A stretch of DNA of 64,000 nt from an uncultured Spirochaetales bacterium. GTDB taxonomy: Bacteria > Spirochaetota > Spirochaetia > Sphaerochaetales > Sphaerochaetaceae. The stretch covers positions 1 to 64,000 of the forward strand of contig CASGDQ010000024.1 of assembly GCA_949300325.1 (NCBI GenBank), written 5' to 3'. The notes under the pieces are model-generated. The model was not told the origin of the DNA. It did no database searches and saw nothing but the letters and a program-made list of their open reading frames with translations. Below are positions 51,426-59,586 of this stretch, in pieces (the first letter of the stretch is position 1; each line of letters starts with the position of its first letter). Position numbers and translations under genes: made by a program.

Positions 51426-52727
51426 CTAATTATAGGAAAAGGTGGAAGAGAAAAATTTTTTTCCCTCATCCATCCTTTCTGCTGCAATATAAAGCCCTTT
51501 TTTTCCGAGAAAGCGCCTGGAAAGCCTGTCACGGCCGCCTAAAAACGAGGAAAGCACCGCAACAAGACCATTCTTATCCTCCAATACATAGCAGTATGGT
51601 ATGCCGTATTCCTTCTTCAGCTCGGAAATCCTTTTCACTCCCTCCTTCAGCTCTATCTCATCCAAAAGCCTGTCTGTACGGAGAACGAGGGTGCCATGCA
51701 CAAATGAAAAATCGATACAGAGCATTTTTGCTTCTCCGCCGTTTTCTTCCTTCGCAGAAATGAGAAAGCCTGGAACAAGGGTTCCAGAAGGATCAAAAAC
51801 AGTAACAAAGCAGAATGCAGGAGCGAAAAAGCGTATGATTCCATGACGCTTGAAAATGGAAAAACGCGAAGTTTCAAAATGAGATGAGCCTTTATTGAGA
51901 AGAAAAGCATCAATCTTGCCAAACTCGTTTCTCGAAAGCCTCTTTGTGTATCCAAAATAATGGTTGATATCAAAAACAGCCTTTTCGCGCCACCATACAG
52001 GGGAAGCAGAATAATCATCCAGACAGAAAGAAACATAACCAGGATTCCTGCTTAAAATGATTTCTTCACCTTTTTTCCGAAGGAGGCCGGCATTGCAGCA
52101 TATGCGGCTTATCAGGTCCTTCTGCTCATCGGTTAAAAAAGGGAGCACCAGATGCCTTATCCGGTTCCGCTCATACGACAGGTCATAATTAGTGCTGTCT
52201 GAGGAATATTCCAATCCTTCCTCTTCAAGGTATCCCATTATCCAGGATTTCGGCACGTTTAAAAGAGGACGTATGATACGGCCGTCGCGGTATCTTATTC
52301 CTTCAAGCGAATATACTGGGGAGCCGGAAGATATCCTCATCAAAAACGTCTCCACCTGATCGTCCTGATGATGTGCAGTCAGTATATATGATGCCTCAGC
52401 TTTTGAAAGAAGGCTGTAGCGCAAACGCCTGGCTGCCGCTTCGATGCCCATCTTGCCTTCCCTGGAAAGCTCATCGACCTGGCCGCGTTCGATAGCAAGC
52501 ACCTCAAACGGAATGCCAAAGCGCTCAGCATTCCTGCGGTTCAGCTCTATCTCCTTCTCCAGCTCCTGCTGCCCTCTTATGTTATGGTTTACATATACTG
52601 CTTTAGTGCGTTCAGGAGGCAGCAGCGACAATAAGGCCAAAGAGTCGGAGCCACCCGAGAAAGCGAGCACCAGATTCCCTTTATTCGGAATCTGGAGCCT
52701 GGAAAGAATTAGTTCTCTGTATGACAA
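51426..52727 (-). CDS. tilS: tRNA(Ile) lysidine synthetase
   Basis: 433 residues. The PP-loop FSGGSDSLALLS (residues 23-34) and the ILTAHHQDDQVETFLMR motif define TilS, which converts C34 of tRNA-Ile(CAU) to lysidine. The start is TTG at 52727, located 47 nt inside pth, with GGGGAGG as ribosome binding site in the pth coding region. The C-terminal domain is divergent. Position between pth and ftsH matches Borrelia. Confidence 0.92.
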   Translation of the reverse strand: MSYRELILSRLQIPNKGNLVLAFSGGSDSLALLSLLPPERTKAVYVNHNIRGQQELEKEIELNRRNAERFGIPFEVLAIERGQVDELSREGKMGIEAAARRLRYSLLSKAEASYILTAHHQDDQVETFLMRISSGSPVYSLEGIRYRDGRIIRPLLNVPKSWIMGYLEEEGLEYSSDSTNYDLSYERNRIRHLVLPFLTDEQKDLISRICCNAGLLRKKGEEIILSRNPGYVSFCLDDYSASPVWWREKAVFDINHYFGYTKRLSRNEFGKIDAFLLNKGSSHFETSRFSIFKRHGIIRFFAPAFCFVTVFDPSGTLVPGFLISAKEENGGEAKMLCIDFSFVHGTLVLRTDRLLDEIELKEGVKRISELKKEYGIPYCYVLEDKNGLVAVLSSFLGGRDRLSRRFLGKKGLYIAAERMDEGKKFFSSTFSYN

Positions 52728-53238
52728 GCTTCAAATCCTCCCCGTCCAACATTGCAGAAACCGCAGAGGCCGCCTCAGAAAACACACTCTCCAATTTCTT
52801 TTTATCCTCTTCGGAGAACCGGCCAAGCACATGATCGATGACATCCACCCCTTCTGCGGGCCTTCCTATTCCTATATATATGCGGATGAAATCGCTTCCG
52901 ATCGCCCCTATTATGCTTTTTAGGCCATTATGACCAGCAGAGGACCCACCTTCACGGATCCGCAACCGGCCTACAGGAAGATCCATGTTGTCGACAATCA
53001 CAACGATGCGATCCTCCCCCTCCACAAGCTCCGGGAAAACATCCCCGCTTGCATTCATATATGTCAAAGGCTCGACAATAGTCAAATCACCGGTCCGGGC
53101 CCATTTATAACGACGAAGGCAGCGCTTACGCATTTTCATGCCCTTCAGCGCTGCCAACCGTTCAACAGTCTTGAACCCGACGTTATGCCTGGTATCCTCA
53201 TATGCCGGTCCGGGATTACCTAGACCGAATACGATCAT
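52681..53238 (-). CDS. pth: peptidyl-tRNA hydrolase
   Basis: 185 residues from ATG 53238 (one base after the rplY stop); an in-frame upstream codon at 53307 is discarded because the family starts MIVFGLGNPG. Catalytic motifs: GLGNPGPAYEDTRHNVGF and PLTYMNASG, then GGSSAGHNGLKSI. It rescues peptidyl-tRNAs. Its 3' end overlaps tilS by 47 bp in another frame. Confidence 0.94.
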   Translation of the reverse strand: MIVFGLGNPGPAYEDTRHNVGFKTVERLAALKGMKMRKRCLRRYKWARTGDLTIVEPLTYMNASGDVFPELVEGEDRIVVIVDNMDLPVGRLRIREGGSSAGHNGLKSIIGAIGSDFIRIYIGIGRPAEGVDVIDHVLGRFSEEDKKKLESVFSEAASAVSAMLDGEDLKLVIQRTNSFQAPDSE

Positions 53239-53239
53239 C

Positions 53240-53860
53240 TCACTTGGACTCCGGAGCCGGAGCAGCCGCATCGGCTGCAGCCTCTTCTGCAGGAGCCTCA
53301 ACCTCAACCTTAACAGGCTTTACAGTTGCAAGCGTCACTTCGAGATCGCCGAGGATCTTAACGTTCTCAGGGCAAGGAAGCTCTGCAAGCTTGACAGATT
53401 CATTCATATCGAGACCGGAAACATCCATCGTAAAGATTTCAGGAAGGTCCTTAGGAAGACATTCGATTTCAACTTCATGGATGACCTGATCAAGAACACC
53501 GCCAGCCTTGACACCGATCGGAGTTCCTGTAAGCTCAACCCTTACGTGGGTCCTTACAGCCTGGCCTCTGGTGATTTCATAGAAATCGATATGGTGTACG
53601 CAATTTCTGAGAAGATCTTCCTGATAGGTCTTTACAAAAACCTCATGCTCCTTCTCTCCGCGCACTTCAAGAACGATAAGCGTCGATTCGCCGAAACCGC
53701 TCTTTCTGTAATTGAATTCCCTTGCATCCACTGTCACATGAAGGGGCTCGCCCTTTCCATAAACGACAGCAGGGATCCTGCCTGCTCTCAGAAGCCTTCT
53801 GGAACCCCTAGTTCCGAAATCGGATGTTCTGAGCTCTGCTACAAGTCTTTTTTCACTCAT
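53240..53860 (-). CDS. rplY: 50S ribosomal protein L25/general stress protein Ctc
   Basis: 206 residues. An L25 5S-rRNA-binding N-terminal domain (1-95, RTSDFGTRGSRRLLRAG) is followed by the TL5/CTC beta domain (about 96-185) and an Ala/Glu/Pro-rich tail. AAGGAGAAAGAA precedes the ATG. In Borrelia too, ctc is followed by pth. Confidence 0.94.
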   Translation of the reverse strand: MSEKRLVAELRTSDFGTRGSRRLLRAGRIPAVVYGKGEPLHVTVDAREFNYRKSGFGESTLIVLEVRGEKEHEVFVKTYQEDLLRNCVHHIDFYEITRGQAVRTHVRVELTGTPIGVKAGGVLDQVIHEVEIECLPKDLPEIFTMDVSGLDMNESVKLAELPCPENVKILGDLEVTLATVKPVKVEVEAPAEEAAADAAAPAPESK

Positions 53861-53913
53861 TTCTTTCTCCTTGTACTCTCATTGGTTTTTTCCAACTACC
53901 ATGGAGCTAGTCC

Positions 53914-53943
53914 AATATACCCCAAAGGGGCTGAAAATGTAAA
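53914..53943 (-). promoter_or_regulatory. promoter of rplY-pth-tilS
   Basis: Minus-strand -35 TTTACA (53938-53943), 18-nt spacer, -10 TATATT (53914-53919). The spacer contains CCCC-TTT-GGGG, a small inverted repeat. It lies just below the tRNA terminator. Confidence 0.6.
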
Positions 53944-53952
53944 GTCTCAGAC

Positions 53953-53983
53953 AATAAAAAATCTTCCATGCATGATGGAAGAT
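53953..53983 (-). terminator. terminator after tRNA-Gln
   Basis: Minus strand ATCTTCCAT-CATGC-ATGGAAGAT (53961-53983), perfect 9-bp stem, followed by TTTTTATT. It begins 2 nt below the tRNA 3' end. Confidence 0.88.
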
Positions 53984-53984
53984 C

Positions 53985-54056
53985 CAGGGAAGGCAGGACT
54001 CGAACCTACGATGCCGGCACCAAAAACCAGAGCCTTAACCACTTGGCGACTTCCCT
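53985..54056 (-). tRNA. tRNA-Gln (anticodon TTG)
   Basis: 72 nt that fold into a standard cloverleaf: acceptor AGGGAAG/CTTCCCT, D stem GCC/GGC, anticodon stem CTGGT/GCCGG with loop TTTTGGT (anticodon TTG at 34-36) and a T arm with TTCGAGT. The discriminator base is G. CCA is not encoded, so the CCA-adding enzyme must add it. It lies 24 nt after spoVG and is likely cotranscribed with it. Confidence 0.93.
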
Positions 54057-54080
54057 AACGCTAGAAAAAATATCAGATTA

Positions 54081-54365
54081 TCAACCTTCTTGCAATACCG
54101 CTTCAGCCTGTCCGATGAGCTTATGATATCTGGCGATGATCTCATCGGTAAGTTTTTTTCTGAATGTCTGCGTTATAGGATGCACATAATCCCTGTATTC
54201 CCCGCCAGGCAGCTTCTTATTCGGCATGCTTATCATCAGCTTTCCATCCACCTGTATGATTCTGATATTATGGACAACCAGCTCATCATCGAAAGTCGCA
54301 GAAACGTAAGCCTTGAGAAACTGCTGGTCTTCTACAGGGACTATCCTTATGTCCGTAATCTTCAT
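54081..54365 (-). CDS. spoVG: SpoVG-family nucleic-acid-binding regulator
   Basis: 94 residues from ATG 54365, which follows GGGAGGATGGCAAG; the upstream ATG at 54401 is too early. MKITDIRIV and MPNKKLPGGEYRDYVHPI are hallmarks of SpoVG. In Borrelia SpoVG binds DNA and RNA. Located between ispE and tRNA-Gln, consistent with the spirochaete order. Confidence 0.95.
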   Translation of the reverse strand: MKITDIRIVPVEDQQFLKAYVSATFDDELVVHNIRIIQVDGKLMISMPNKKLPGGEYRDYVHPITQTFRKKLTDEIIARYHKLIGQAEAVLQEG

Positions 54366-54403
54366 CTTGCCATCCTCCCAGATAAGGAGATAATAGCCCA
54401 TTA

Positions 54404-55246
54404 TTACTGACTTTTAAACAAGAAATTTTCAATTTTTTTTATTTTTTCATGCCATTGGTACAGTTCTATCTCATTTTCTATACTTTTTGTATGTCTTTTT
54501 TCTGCTTCTGTTTTTTCCCCGATTCCAAAATATGCGCTTCCGGAGCCGGAAAGAGAGAAATAGGAGTATCTTTCAGCAATCCTCTCAATTTCCGTCGTAC
54601 GGGGAAATGCAAGCTCGAAATCATTCGGATAAGCCTCATGCTGCAATCTGGAAGAAAGATGAGAAGGAAGGGCTGTTTTTGTCCTATCCATTGCATCTAG
54701 AGAGGCAAAAGCGGATCCCGTGCTTATCCTAGCTTCTGGAAGATATATGTCAAGCTTGCCTTCCAAAGGGCTCTCTGGAAAAAGGATTTCTCCCCTGCCA
54801 AAAGCCTTTGCGGCATCAAGGCCGGAAACAAAGAACGGGACATCCGAGCCTATCTGCAGGGCAAGCGAGGACAAAGCATCAGCCTTGAGAGGAAATGAAA
54901 AAAAAGAATTCGCGGCAAGAAGGACCGCAGCGGCATCGGAGCTTCCTCCGCCAAGCCCGGCCTTAAAAGGGATATTTTTTTCGATTCTTATCTCAGAGGT
55001 GAAAGTCAGGCCCGTCTGGCTGGAAAACAGCCTCAGCGCCTTTTCCATCAGATCCATGCCCGAGCCTATGTAGGACTCATTGCCGCTTATGCAGACAAAA
55101 ATTTCCTTCGAGGGGTAAAAATCGATATCTATATAATCGCAAAGGCCGATCTTGTGGAAAAAGGTCTCAAGGTCATGATACCCGTCCATCCTTTTGTTTT
55201 TGACCAAAAGACCTATATTGATCTTTGCATTAGCAGTAATCCTCAT
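54404..55246 (-). CDS. ispE: 4-diphosphocytidyl-2-C-methyl-D-erythritol kinase
   Basis: 280 residues. GHMP kinase motifs: ANAKINIGL at the start, the ATP-binding PFKAGLGGGSSDAAAVL (about 91-107) and a C-terminal SLSGSGSAYFGIG. It works in the MEP isoprenoid pathway. AGGAGGTTGT precedes the ATG. Its start overlaps the glycosylase gene end by 17 nt, so it is coupled. Confidence 0.93.
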   Translation of the reverse strand: MRITANAKINIGLLVKNKRMDGYHDLETFFHKIGLCDYIDIDFYPSKEIFVCISGNESYIGSGMDLMEKALRLFSSQTGLTFTSEIRIEKNIPFKAGLGGGSSDAAAVLLAANSFFSFPLKADALSSLALQIGSDVPFFVSGLDAAKAFGRGEILFPESPLEGKLDIYLPEARISTGSAFASLDAMDRTKTALPSHLSSRLQHEAYPNDFELAFPRTTEIERIAERYSYFSLSGSGSAYFGIGEKTEAEKRHTKSIENEIELYQWHEKIKKIENFLFKSQ

Positions 55247-55937
55247 ACAACCTCCTGATTTCCTTCATAGCTTCTTGAGGATAGAAATTTGCGGATTTCC
55301 TATTAAGCGGAGAGGGATGGGTAAATGTAATGACATTATCGAAGAATTTTGAAAGCCTTTCAGATGCAAAGCCTCCGATTCCAACGCAGATTTCAGGACT
55401 GATCAGATCCAGCACATCGCATAGATAACCATCGCAAAGGCTGAACACCGCCCTTCTGTCTTTCGCTGAAAGCTTATCGGGAGTCACATTTCTTCCTCCG
55501 GCATCCAGAAAAGCCAGAGGGCAATAATTGAAAACGGTGGCAAAGGAAAAAAACTGCTTTGGAGGAAAAACCTCAAAAACAGAACCCCAAAAGCGCCGTC
55601 CGCTCATCTCCCTTCTCTTTATTGCAAGGCCTTCTACAGGACGGGCCAGACATTGCCTTTCTGGCGCATTGACATGCCCGTCGAGCTTCAGATGATTCTT
55701 GACCGTTTCAATATCTCCGAACGGGACACCGGTCTGGCACATGCCGAACGGCCCCGGGTTCATTCCAAGAAAGAAAATCTTCTGTTTTTCCCCGACTGCG
55801 ATATCAAGATATTTCTCATGCATGTCCCAAGCATAGGAGAGCGGATCATACACATATCCGTCAAAATCAAGGGCCAGGGAATCGAGATGGCTGGCAAGAA
55901 GCCGGCTTTTTTCCTTTATCAGAGTTTTTTTATCCAC
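55230..55937 (-). CDS. SMUG1-like single-strand-selective uracil-DNA glycosylase
   Basis: 235 residues. The SMUG1 motif GMNPGPFGMCQTGVPFG (about 58-74) and the second motif HPSPLN near the C-terminus are nearly those of animal SMUG1 and its bacterial relatives. It would remove uracil or oxidised uracil from DNA. GTG at 55937 is the start. SMUG1-type enzymes are patchy in bacteria, so transfer is possible. Confidence 0.87.
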   Translation of the reverse strand: MDKKTLIKEKSRLLASHLDSLALDFDGYVYDPLSYAWDMHEKYLDIAVGEKQKIFFLGMNPGPFGMCQTGVPFGDIETVKNHLKLDGHVNAPERQCLARPVEGLAIKRREMSGRRFWGSVFEVFPPKQFFSFATVFNYCPLAFLDAGGRNVTPDKLSAKDRRAVFSLCDGYLCDVLDLISPEICVGIGGFASERLSKFFDNVITFTHPSPLNRKSANFYPQEAMKEIRRLYEDYC

Positions 55938-56003
55938 TCTTCAGATGTTAGCACAAATACCAGTATAGCCAAAACTCCTTTTATATCTTATTCTTAACAC
56001 ACC

Positions 56004-56765
56004 ATGGGAAGGATAAAAGGCATTGTTATTGATAAGGACGGAACCCTTTTCAATTATGCTGAAATATGGGGGCCGATAGTCTCCAAGAGCATAAGCAACG
56101 GATTGAAGGGGCTGGCCCTTCCCGAAAAGAAAATTGAGAAAGTCACACTGAAATTCGAGATGATATTCGGAGTCGACCGCTATAAGAGAAACCATAGGCA
56201 TGGCATACTGTTCCGCAATGATCTCATGTTTTGGAATATTCTGAAGCTTATTTTCATATCCATAACAAACGGCCTCAATCCGATCAAGGTGGAAAAGGCG
56301 ATAATGGAATGCATCAGGCACATCTCGGACAATATAGAAGAGGACATAAAAGACCAGCAGTTTCCAGGAATATCCGAATTGTTCGACAGGCTTAGAAAGG
56401 AAGGATTGAAAATCGGGATTGTTACAAGCGACCACCTGGATTCCACAAGGACTTTCCTCAGCCGGATGGGCATAGAGGACAAAATCGATTTTTTATGCAC
56501 AGGAGATTCCGGGCTGAGGAAAAAGCCCAAGCCAGATGCGATGCTCAGCTTCATGAGGCAGTTCGGGCTGAAAAACGACGAAGTGGCCATGGTCGGCGAC
56601 AGCAAGATAGATATGGATTTTGCCAAAAATGCAAAAGTCGGCTATACGATCGCGGTATTGACCGGAAGCGGGGATGAACGGCTATTAAAAAGGAGGGCGG
56701 ACAAGGTATATCCGACCATCCTTGATATTAATTCAGATCCCTTGATCTTCGAAGAGAACACCTGA
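56004..56765 (+). CDS. HAD-superfamily phosphatase
   Basis: 253 residues. Motif I is VIDKDGTLFN (Asp10, Asp12), motif II is IVTSDH (about 143), and motif IV is VAMVGDSKIDMDFAKNA (about 198). It resembles phosphoglycolate phosphatase. No Shine-Dalgarno sequence precedes ATG 56004; a TATTCT hexamer ends 9 nt upstream. Its end overlaps cysK tail-to-tail by 33 bp. Confidence 0.85.
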   Translation: MGRIKGIVIDKDGTLFNYAEIWGPIVSKSISNGLKGLALPEKKIEKVTLKFEMIFGVDRYKRNHRHGILFRNDLMFWNILKLIFISITNGLNPIKVEKAIMECIRHISDNIEEDIKDQQFPGISELFDRLRKEGLKIGIVTSDHLDSTRTFLSRMGIEDKIDFLCTGDSGLRKKPKPDAMLSFMRQFGLKNDEVAMVGDSKIDMDFAKNAKVGYTIAVLTGSGDERLLKRRADKVYPTILDINSDPLIFEENT

Positions 56766-57647
56766 AAGATATCTCTCTGCTGTGTCGGTAAGGATTGCCA
56801 AGACCGTCTTATCCGGATGCTTTACTGCAATATCCGATGCAGCCTTCAGAGCAGCTCCACTGCTTATTCCTGCAAATATGCCGCTTTTTCTCATTGCAAG
56901 CCGGCTCATCGCAACTGCATCAACGCCTTTTACAGTAACTATCTCATCCACCAAGGACTTATCGAAATTTGCCGGTATGAAATTCGCGCCTATTCCCTGT
57001 ATGATATGGGCTCCCGCCTTTCCTTTGGAGACAAGAGGGCTTTCCTCAGGCTCGACGCCGACAACCATGACATCCTTTTTCTCTTTGAGATATCTTGCAC
57101 AGCCGCTGATCGTGCCTCCTGTGCCGAAAGCACATACCAGCACATCGATTTCAGGAAGATCCGAGTATATCTCAGGACCGGTTGAAAGGTAATGTGCAAG
57201 AGGATTATCAGGGTTTTCAAACTGATCGGGAATAAATACATCGCCCCTTTCCTTCTTAACCCTTTGCGCTTCTTCCAGGGAGCCGGCAATGCCTTTTTCC
57301 TTAGGGGTAAGCACAAGAAGCGCACCAAAAGCTCTGACAAGACGCTTTCTTTCCTCGCTCATGTTTTCCGGCATGATTATCATGCACTCTATGCCCATGC
57401 TTGCACATACGGCAGCCAAGGCTATTCCTGTATTCCCGCTTGTCGGTTCGACAACAAGAGTATCCTTATTTATATCCCCTCTTTCTAGAGCCCCCTCGAT
57501 CAGTTTGAACGCAACCCTGTCTTTTGCAGAGGAAAACGGGTTATAGTATTCAAGCTTGGCATAAAGCTTCGCTGGAGATGATACAAGATTATTTACCCTG
57601 AGTATCGGAGTATGGCCGACAAGGGAATTCAAATTTTCATATTTCAT
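56733..57647 (-). CDS. cysK: cysteine synthase (O-acetylserine sulfhydrylase)
   Basis: 304 residues. PLP lysine in NPFSSAKDRVAF, the substrate loop TSGNTGIAL, and the PLP phosphate loop FGTGGTISG. It makes cysteine from O-acetylserine and sulfide. The open frame reaches 57692, but the family starts at MKYENLNSLVGHTP (ATG 57647). There is no ribosome binding site; TATATC ends 8 nt upstream. Confidence 0.92.
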   Translation of the reverse strand: MKYENLNSLVGHTPILRVNNLVSSPAKLYAKLEYYNPFSSAKDRVAFKLIEGALERGDINKDTLVVEPTSGNTGIALAAVCASMGIECMIIMPENMSEERKRLVRAFGALLVLTPKEKGIAGSLEEAQRVKKERGDVFIPDQFENPDNPLAHYLSTGPEIYSDLPEIDVLVCAFGTGGTISGCARYLKEKKDVMVVGVEPEESPLVSKGKAGAHIIQGIGANFIPANFDKSLVDEIVTVKGVDAVAMSRLAMRKSGIFAGISSGAALKAASDIAVKHPDKTVLAILTDTAERYLSGVLFEDQGI

Positions 57648-57762
57648 AGAAAAAAGATATAAACAAACGCTTGATGAATCAATGAAAAACATGAAAAGGC
57701 AGGATTCTGGCAGGCAAAAACCCTGTACTAGTCATAATTATCTATCTGGTGATTATTAACGT

Positions 57763-57793
57763 TATTGACACTGTGTAAACGATTTGTCAATAT
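57763..57793 (+). promoter_or_regulatory. acyl-CoA synthetase promoter with embedded palindrome
   Basis: -35 TTGACA (57765-57770), 17-nt spacer, -10 CAATAT (57788-57793), then 7 nt to the start codon. TATTGACA (57763-57770) and TGTCAATA (57785-57792) form an 8-bp inverted repeat covering both promoter elements, an ideal repressor site. Confidence 0.6.
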
Positions 57794-57800
57794 TAGAAGC

Positions 57801-59519
57801 ATGAAAAACGCATGGGATGAAATACAGGACTTTAAAGGCAGTCTTGTGAACGGCGAATGGCCAACTGTTCCGGAACTTTTCTTAATGGCGGAGCAGCGTT
57901 ATAAAAACAATGTATGCTTCAGCGTCTTCGATCCGGAAAGAAAGACGATGACCTATGGAGAGGCAAAAAAGAAAATTCTCAGCATTGCCTCCTATCTTAG
58001 GGACAAAGGTGTCCAAAAAGGCGACAGGGTTGCTTTGAATGGCAAGAACAGCCCGGAATGGGCCCTCTCCTATTTTGCAATACTCTTTGCAGGAGCGATC
58101 GTAGTACCTATCGATAATCAGATGAAGACGGAGCGCTTCATGATGCTCAGCGAGTATGCAGGGGTAAAATTCGTCATTGCAGATTTCGATGTCCTTGAAA
58201 AGATGAAGAACAGGTCGAATTCCTGGTTCGAGAATCTTGCCGGAGTCGGAATGCTCAAAGGAAAGAGCGACAGCTATACCAAGGTCACAGAAATGACGAG
58301 TGAAAACCTGATGGAGACCAGGGTCCTTTTGGATGAGAACGATACTGCGGCAATCCTATTCACAAGTGGAACCACGGGAAATGAAAAAGGTGCGGTGCTT
58401 ACTCATAAGAACCTCGTTTCAAACGTATATCAGGCAGCAAACGGAATGAACGTCAACGAGCATGACGTGCTTTATGCCCTCCTTCCCCTGCACCACAGCT
58501 ACTGCTGCACCGCAGTGCTGCTTGAAACTGTCCGGCACGGAGCAGAGTGCCTCTTTGGCCATGGCATCGTGGTTTCCAGAATGATTGCAGACCTCAAGAT
58601 GGGAAAAGTCACAGTATTCATGGGCATTCCTCTTTTATACAACAAGGTGATTTCCGGCATTTTCGACAAAGTCAGGAAAAAAGGCGTTGTAACCTATGGC
58701 CTGATCAGATTCCTTATGGCTGTAAACGGATTCTTCAAGAAGACCACAGGAAAAGCGCCGCTGAGGGGATTTTTCAACAAGAAGATCCTCAGCCAGGTCG
58801 GACTTGACAATTCCAAGCTTCTCATCTGCGGAGCCGGCCCTCTTTCTCCAAGGGTTTTCAAGCAGTACCAGCAGATGGGGCTTAATTTCCTCCAAGGTTA
58901 CGGGCTTACAGAAACAAGCCCTATCCTCACGCTCAACCCGCCTGAGCATTTCAAGGTGGATTCCGTGGGCAAGGTTTTAAGTTTTGTCGACATGATCATC
59001 GCAGACAAGAACCAGGATGGAATCGGAGAAATCCGCGTTAAAGGTCCGAATATCTGCAAGGGCTATTACAACGACGAGGAGAATACAAAAGCCCTGTTCG
59101 ATGAGAACGGCTATCTCAGGACCGGAGATCTCGGCTATCTTGACGACGAGAACTACCTGTATCTCAAGGGAAGGAAGAAGAACATCATCGTCACCGAAGG
59201 CGGCAAGAACGTATTCCCTGAAGAGATCGAGGATATGTTCCAGCTCTATACCCAGGTCGAGCAGATCCTTATCCGCGGCTTCCAGCAGAAGAAGGATGTG
59301 CCATGCGAATGCATCGAGGCGGTCATCTACCCAAGCAAGGACTACTATAAGGATAAGAATCTCGACGAGGAAGCAATTGCAAAGGATATCGGACAGATAG
59401 TGCAGGAGGTCAATAAGAACCTCACCGGCTATAAGAAGATCGAAAAGATCACCATTTTGAAAGAGCCGATGGAAATGACAACAACCAAGAAGATAAAGCG
59501 CAACACTGTCCAGGCGTGA
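57801..59519 (+). CDS. AMP-forming long-chain acyl-CoA synthetase-like protein
   Basis: 572 residues. ANL family motifs: FTSGTTGNEKGAVLTH (about 188), QGYGLTETSP (about 368), RTGDLGYLDDENYLYLKGRK and the C-terminal GGKNVFPEEIED. It adenylates a carboxylate and usually transfers it to CoA, so fatty acid activation is likely. I start at MKNAWDEIQ (57801), as the upstream ATG 57765 lies inside the promoter. No Shine-Dalgarno sequence. Confidence 0.88.
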   Translation: MKNAWDEIQDFKGSLVNGEWPTVPELFLMAEQRYKNNVCFSVFDPERKTMTYGEAKKKILSIASYLRDKGVQKGDRVALNGKNSPEWALSYFAILFAGAIVVPIDNQMKTERFMMLSEYAGVKFVIADFDVLEKMKNRSNSWFENLAGVGMLKGKSDSYTKVTEMTSENLMETRVLLDENDTAAILFTSGTTGNEKGAVLTHKNLVSNVYQAANGMNVNEHDVLYALLPLHHSYCCTAVLLETVRHGAECLFGHGIVVSRMIADLKMGKVTVFMGIPLLYNKVISGIFDKVRKKGVVTYGLIRFLMAVNGFFKKTTGKAPLRGFFNKKILSQVGLDNSKLLICGAGPLSPRVFKQYQQMGLNFLQGYGLTETSPILTLNPPEHFKVDSVGKVLSFVDMIIADKNQDGIGEIRVKGPNICKGYYNDEENTKALFDENGYLRTGDLGYLDDENYLYLKGRKKNIIVTEGGKNVFPEEIEDMFQLYTQVEQILIRGFQQKKDVPCECIEAVIYPSKDYYKDKNLDEEAIAKDIGQIVQEVNKNLTGYKKIEKITILKEPMEMTTTKKIKRNTVQA

Positions 59520-59521
59520 TG

Positions 59522-59549
59522 AGAAGCGGCCCAGCCGCTTCTTTTTTTT
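59522..59549 (+). terminator. terminator after the acyl-CoA synthetase gene
   Basis: AGAAGCGGC-CCA-GCCGCTTCT (59522-59542), perfect 9-bp stem, followed by 7 further T residues. Confidence 0.92.
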
Positions 59550-59577
59550 GCGCAAAAAGCCCATAAACGGTTATACT
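59548..59577 (+). promoter_or_regulatory. promoter of amidohydrolase-cupin-mtnA, probably leaderless
   Basis: -35 TTGCGC (59548-59553), 18-nt spacer, -10 TATACT (59572-59577), then 9 nt to ATG 59587. The -35 element overlaps the end of the preceding terminator. Confidence 0.5.
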
Positions 59578-59586
59578 GTATCGGAT

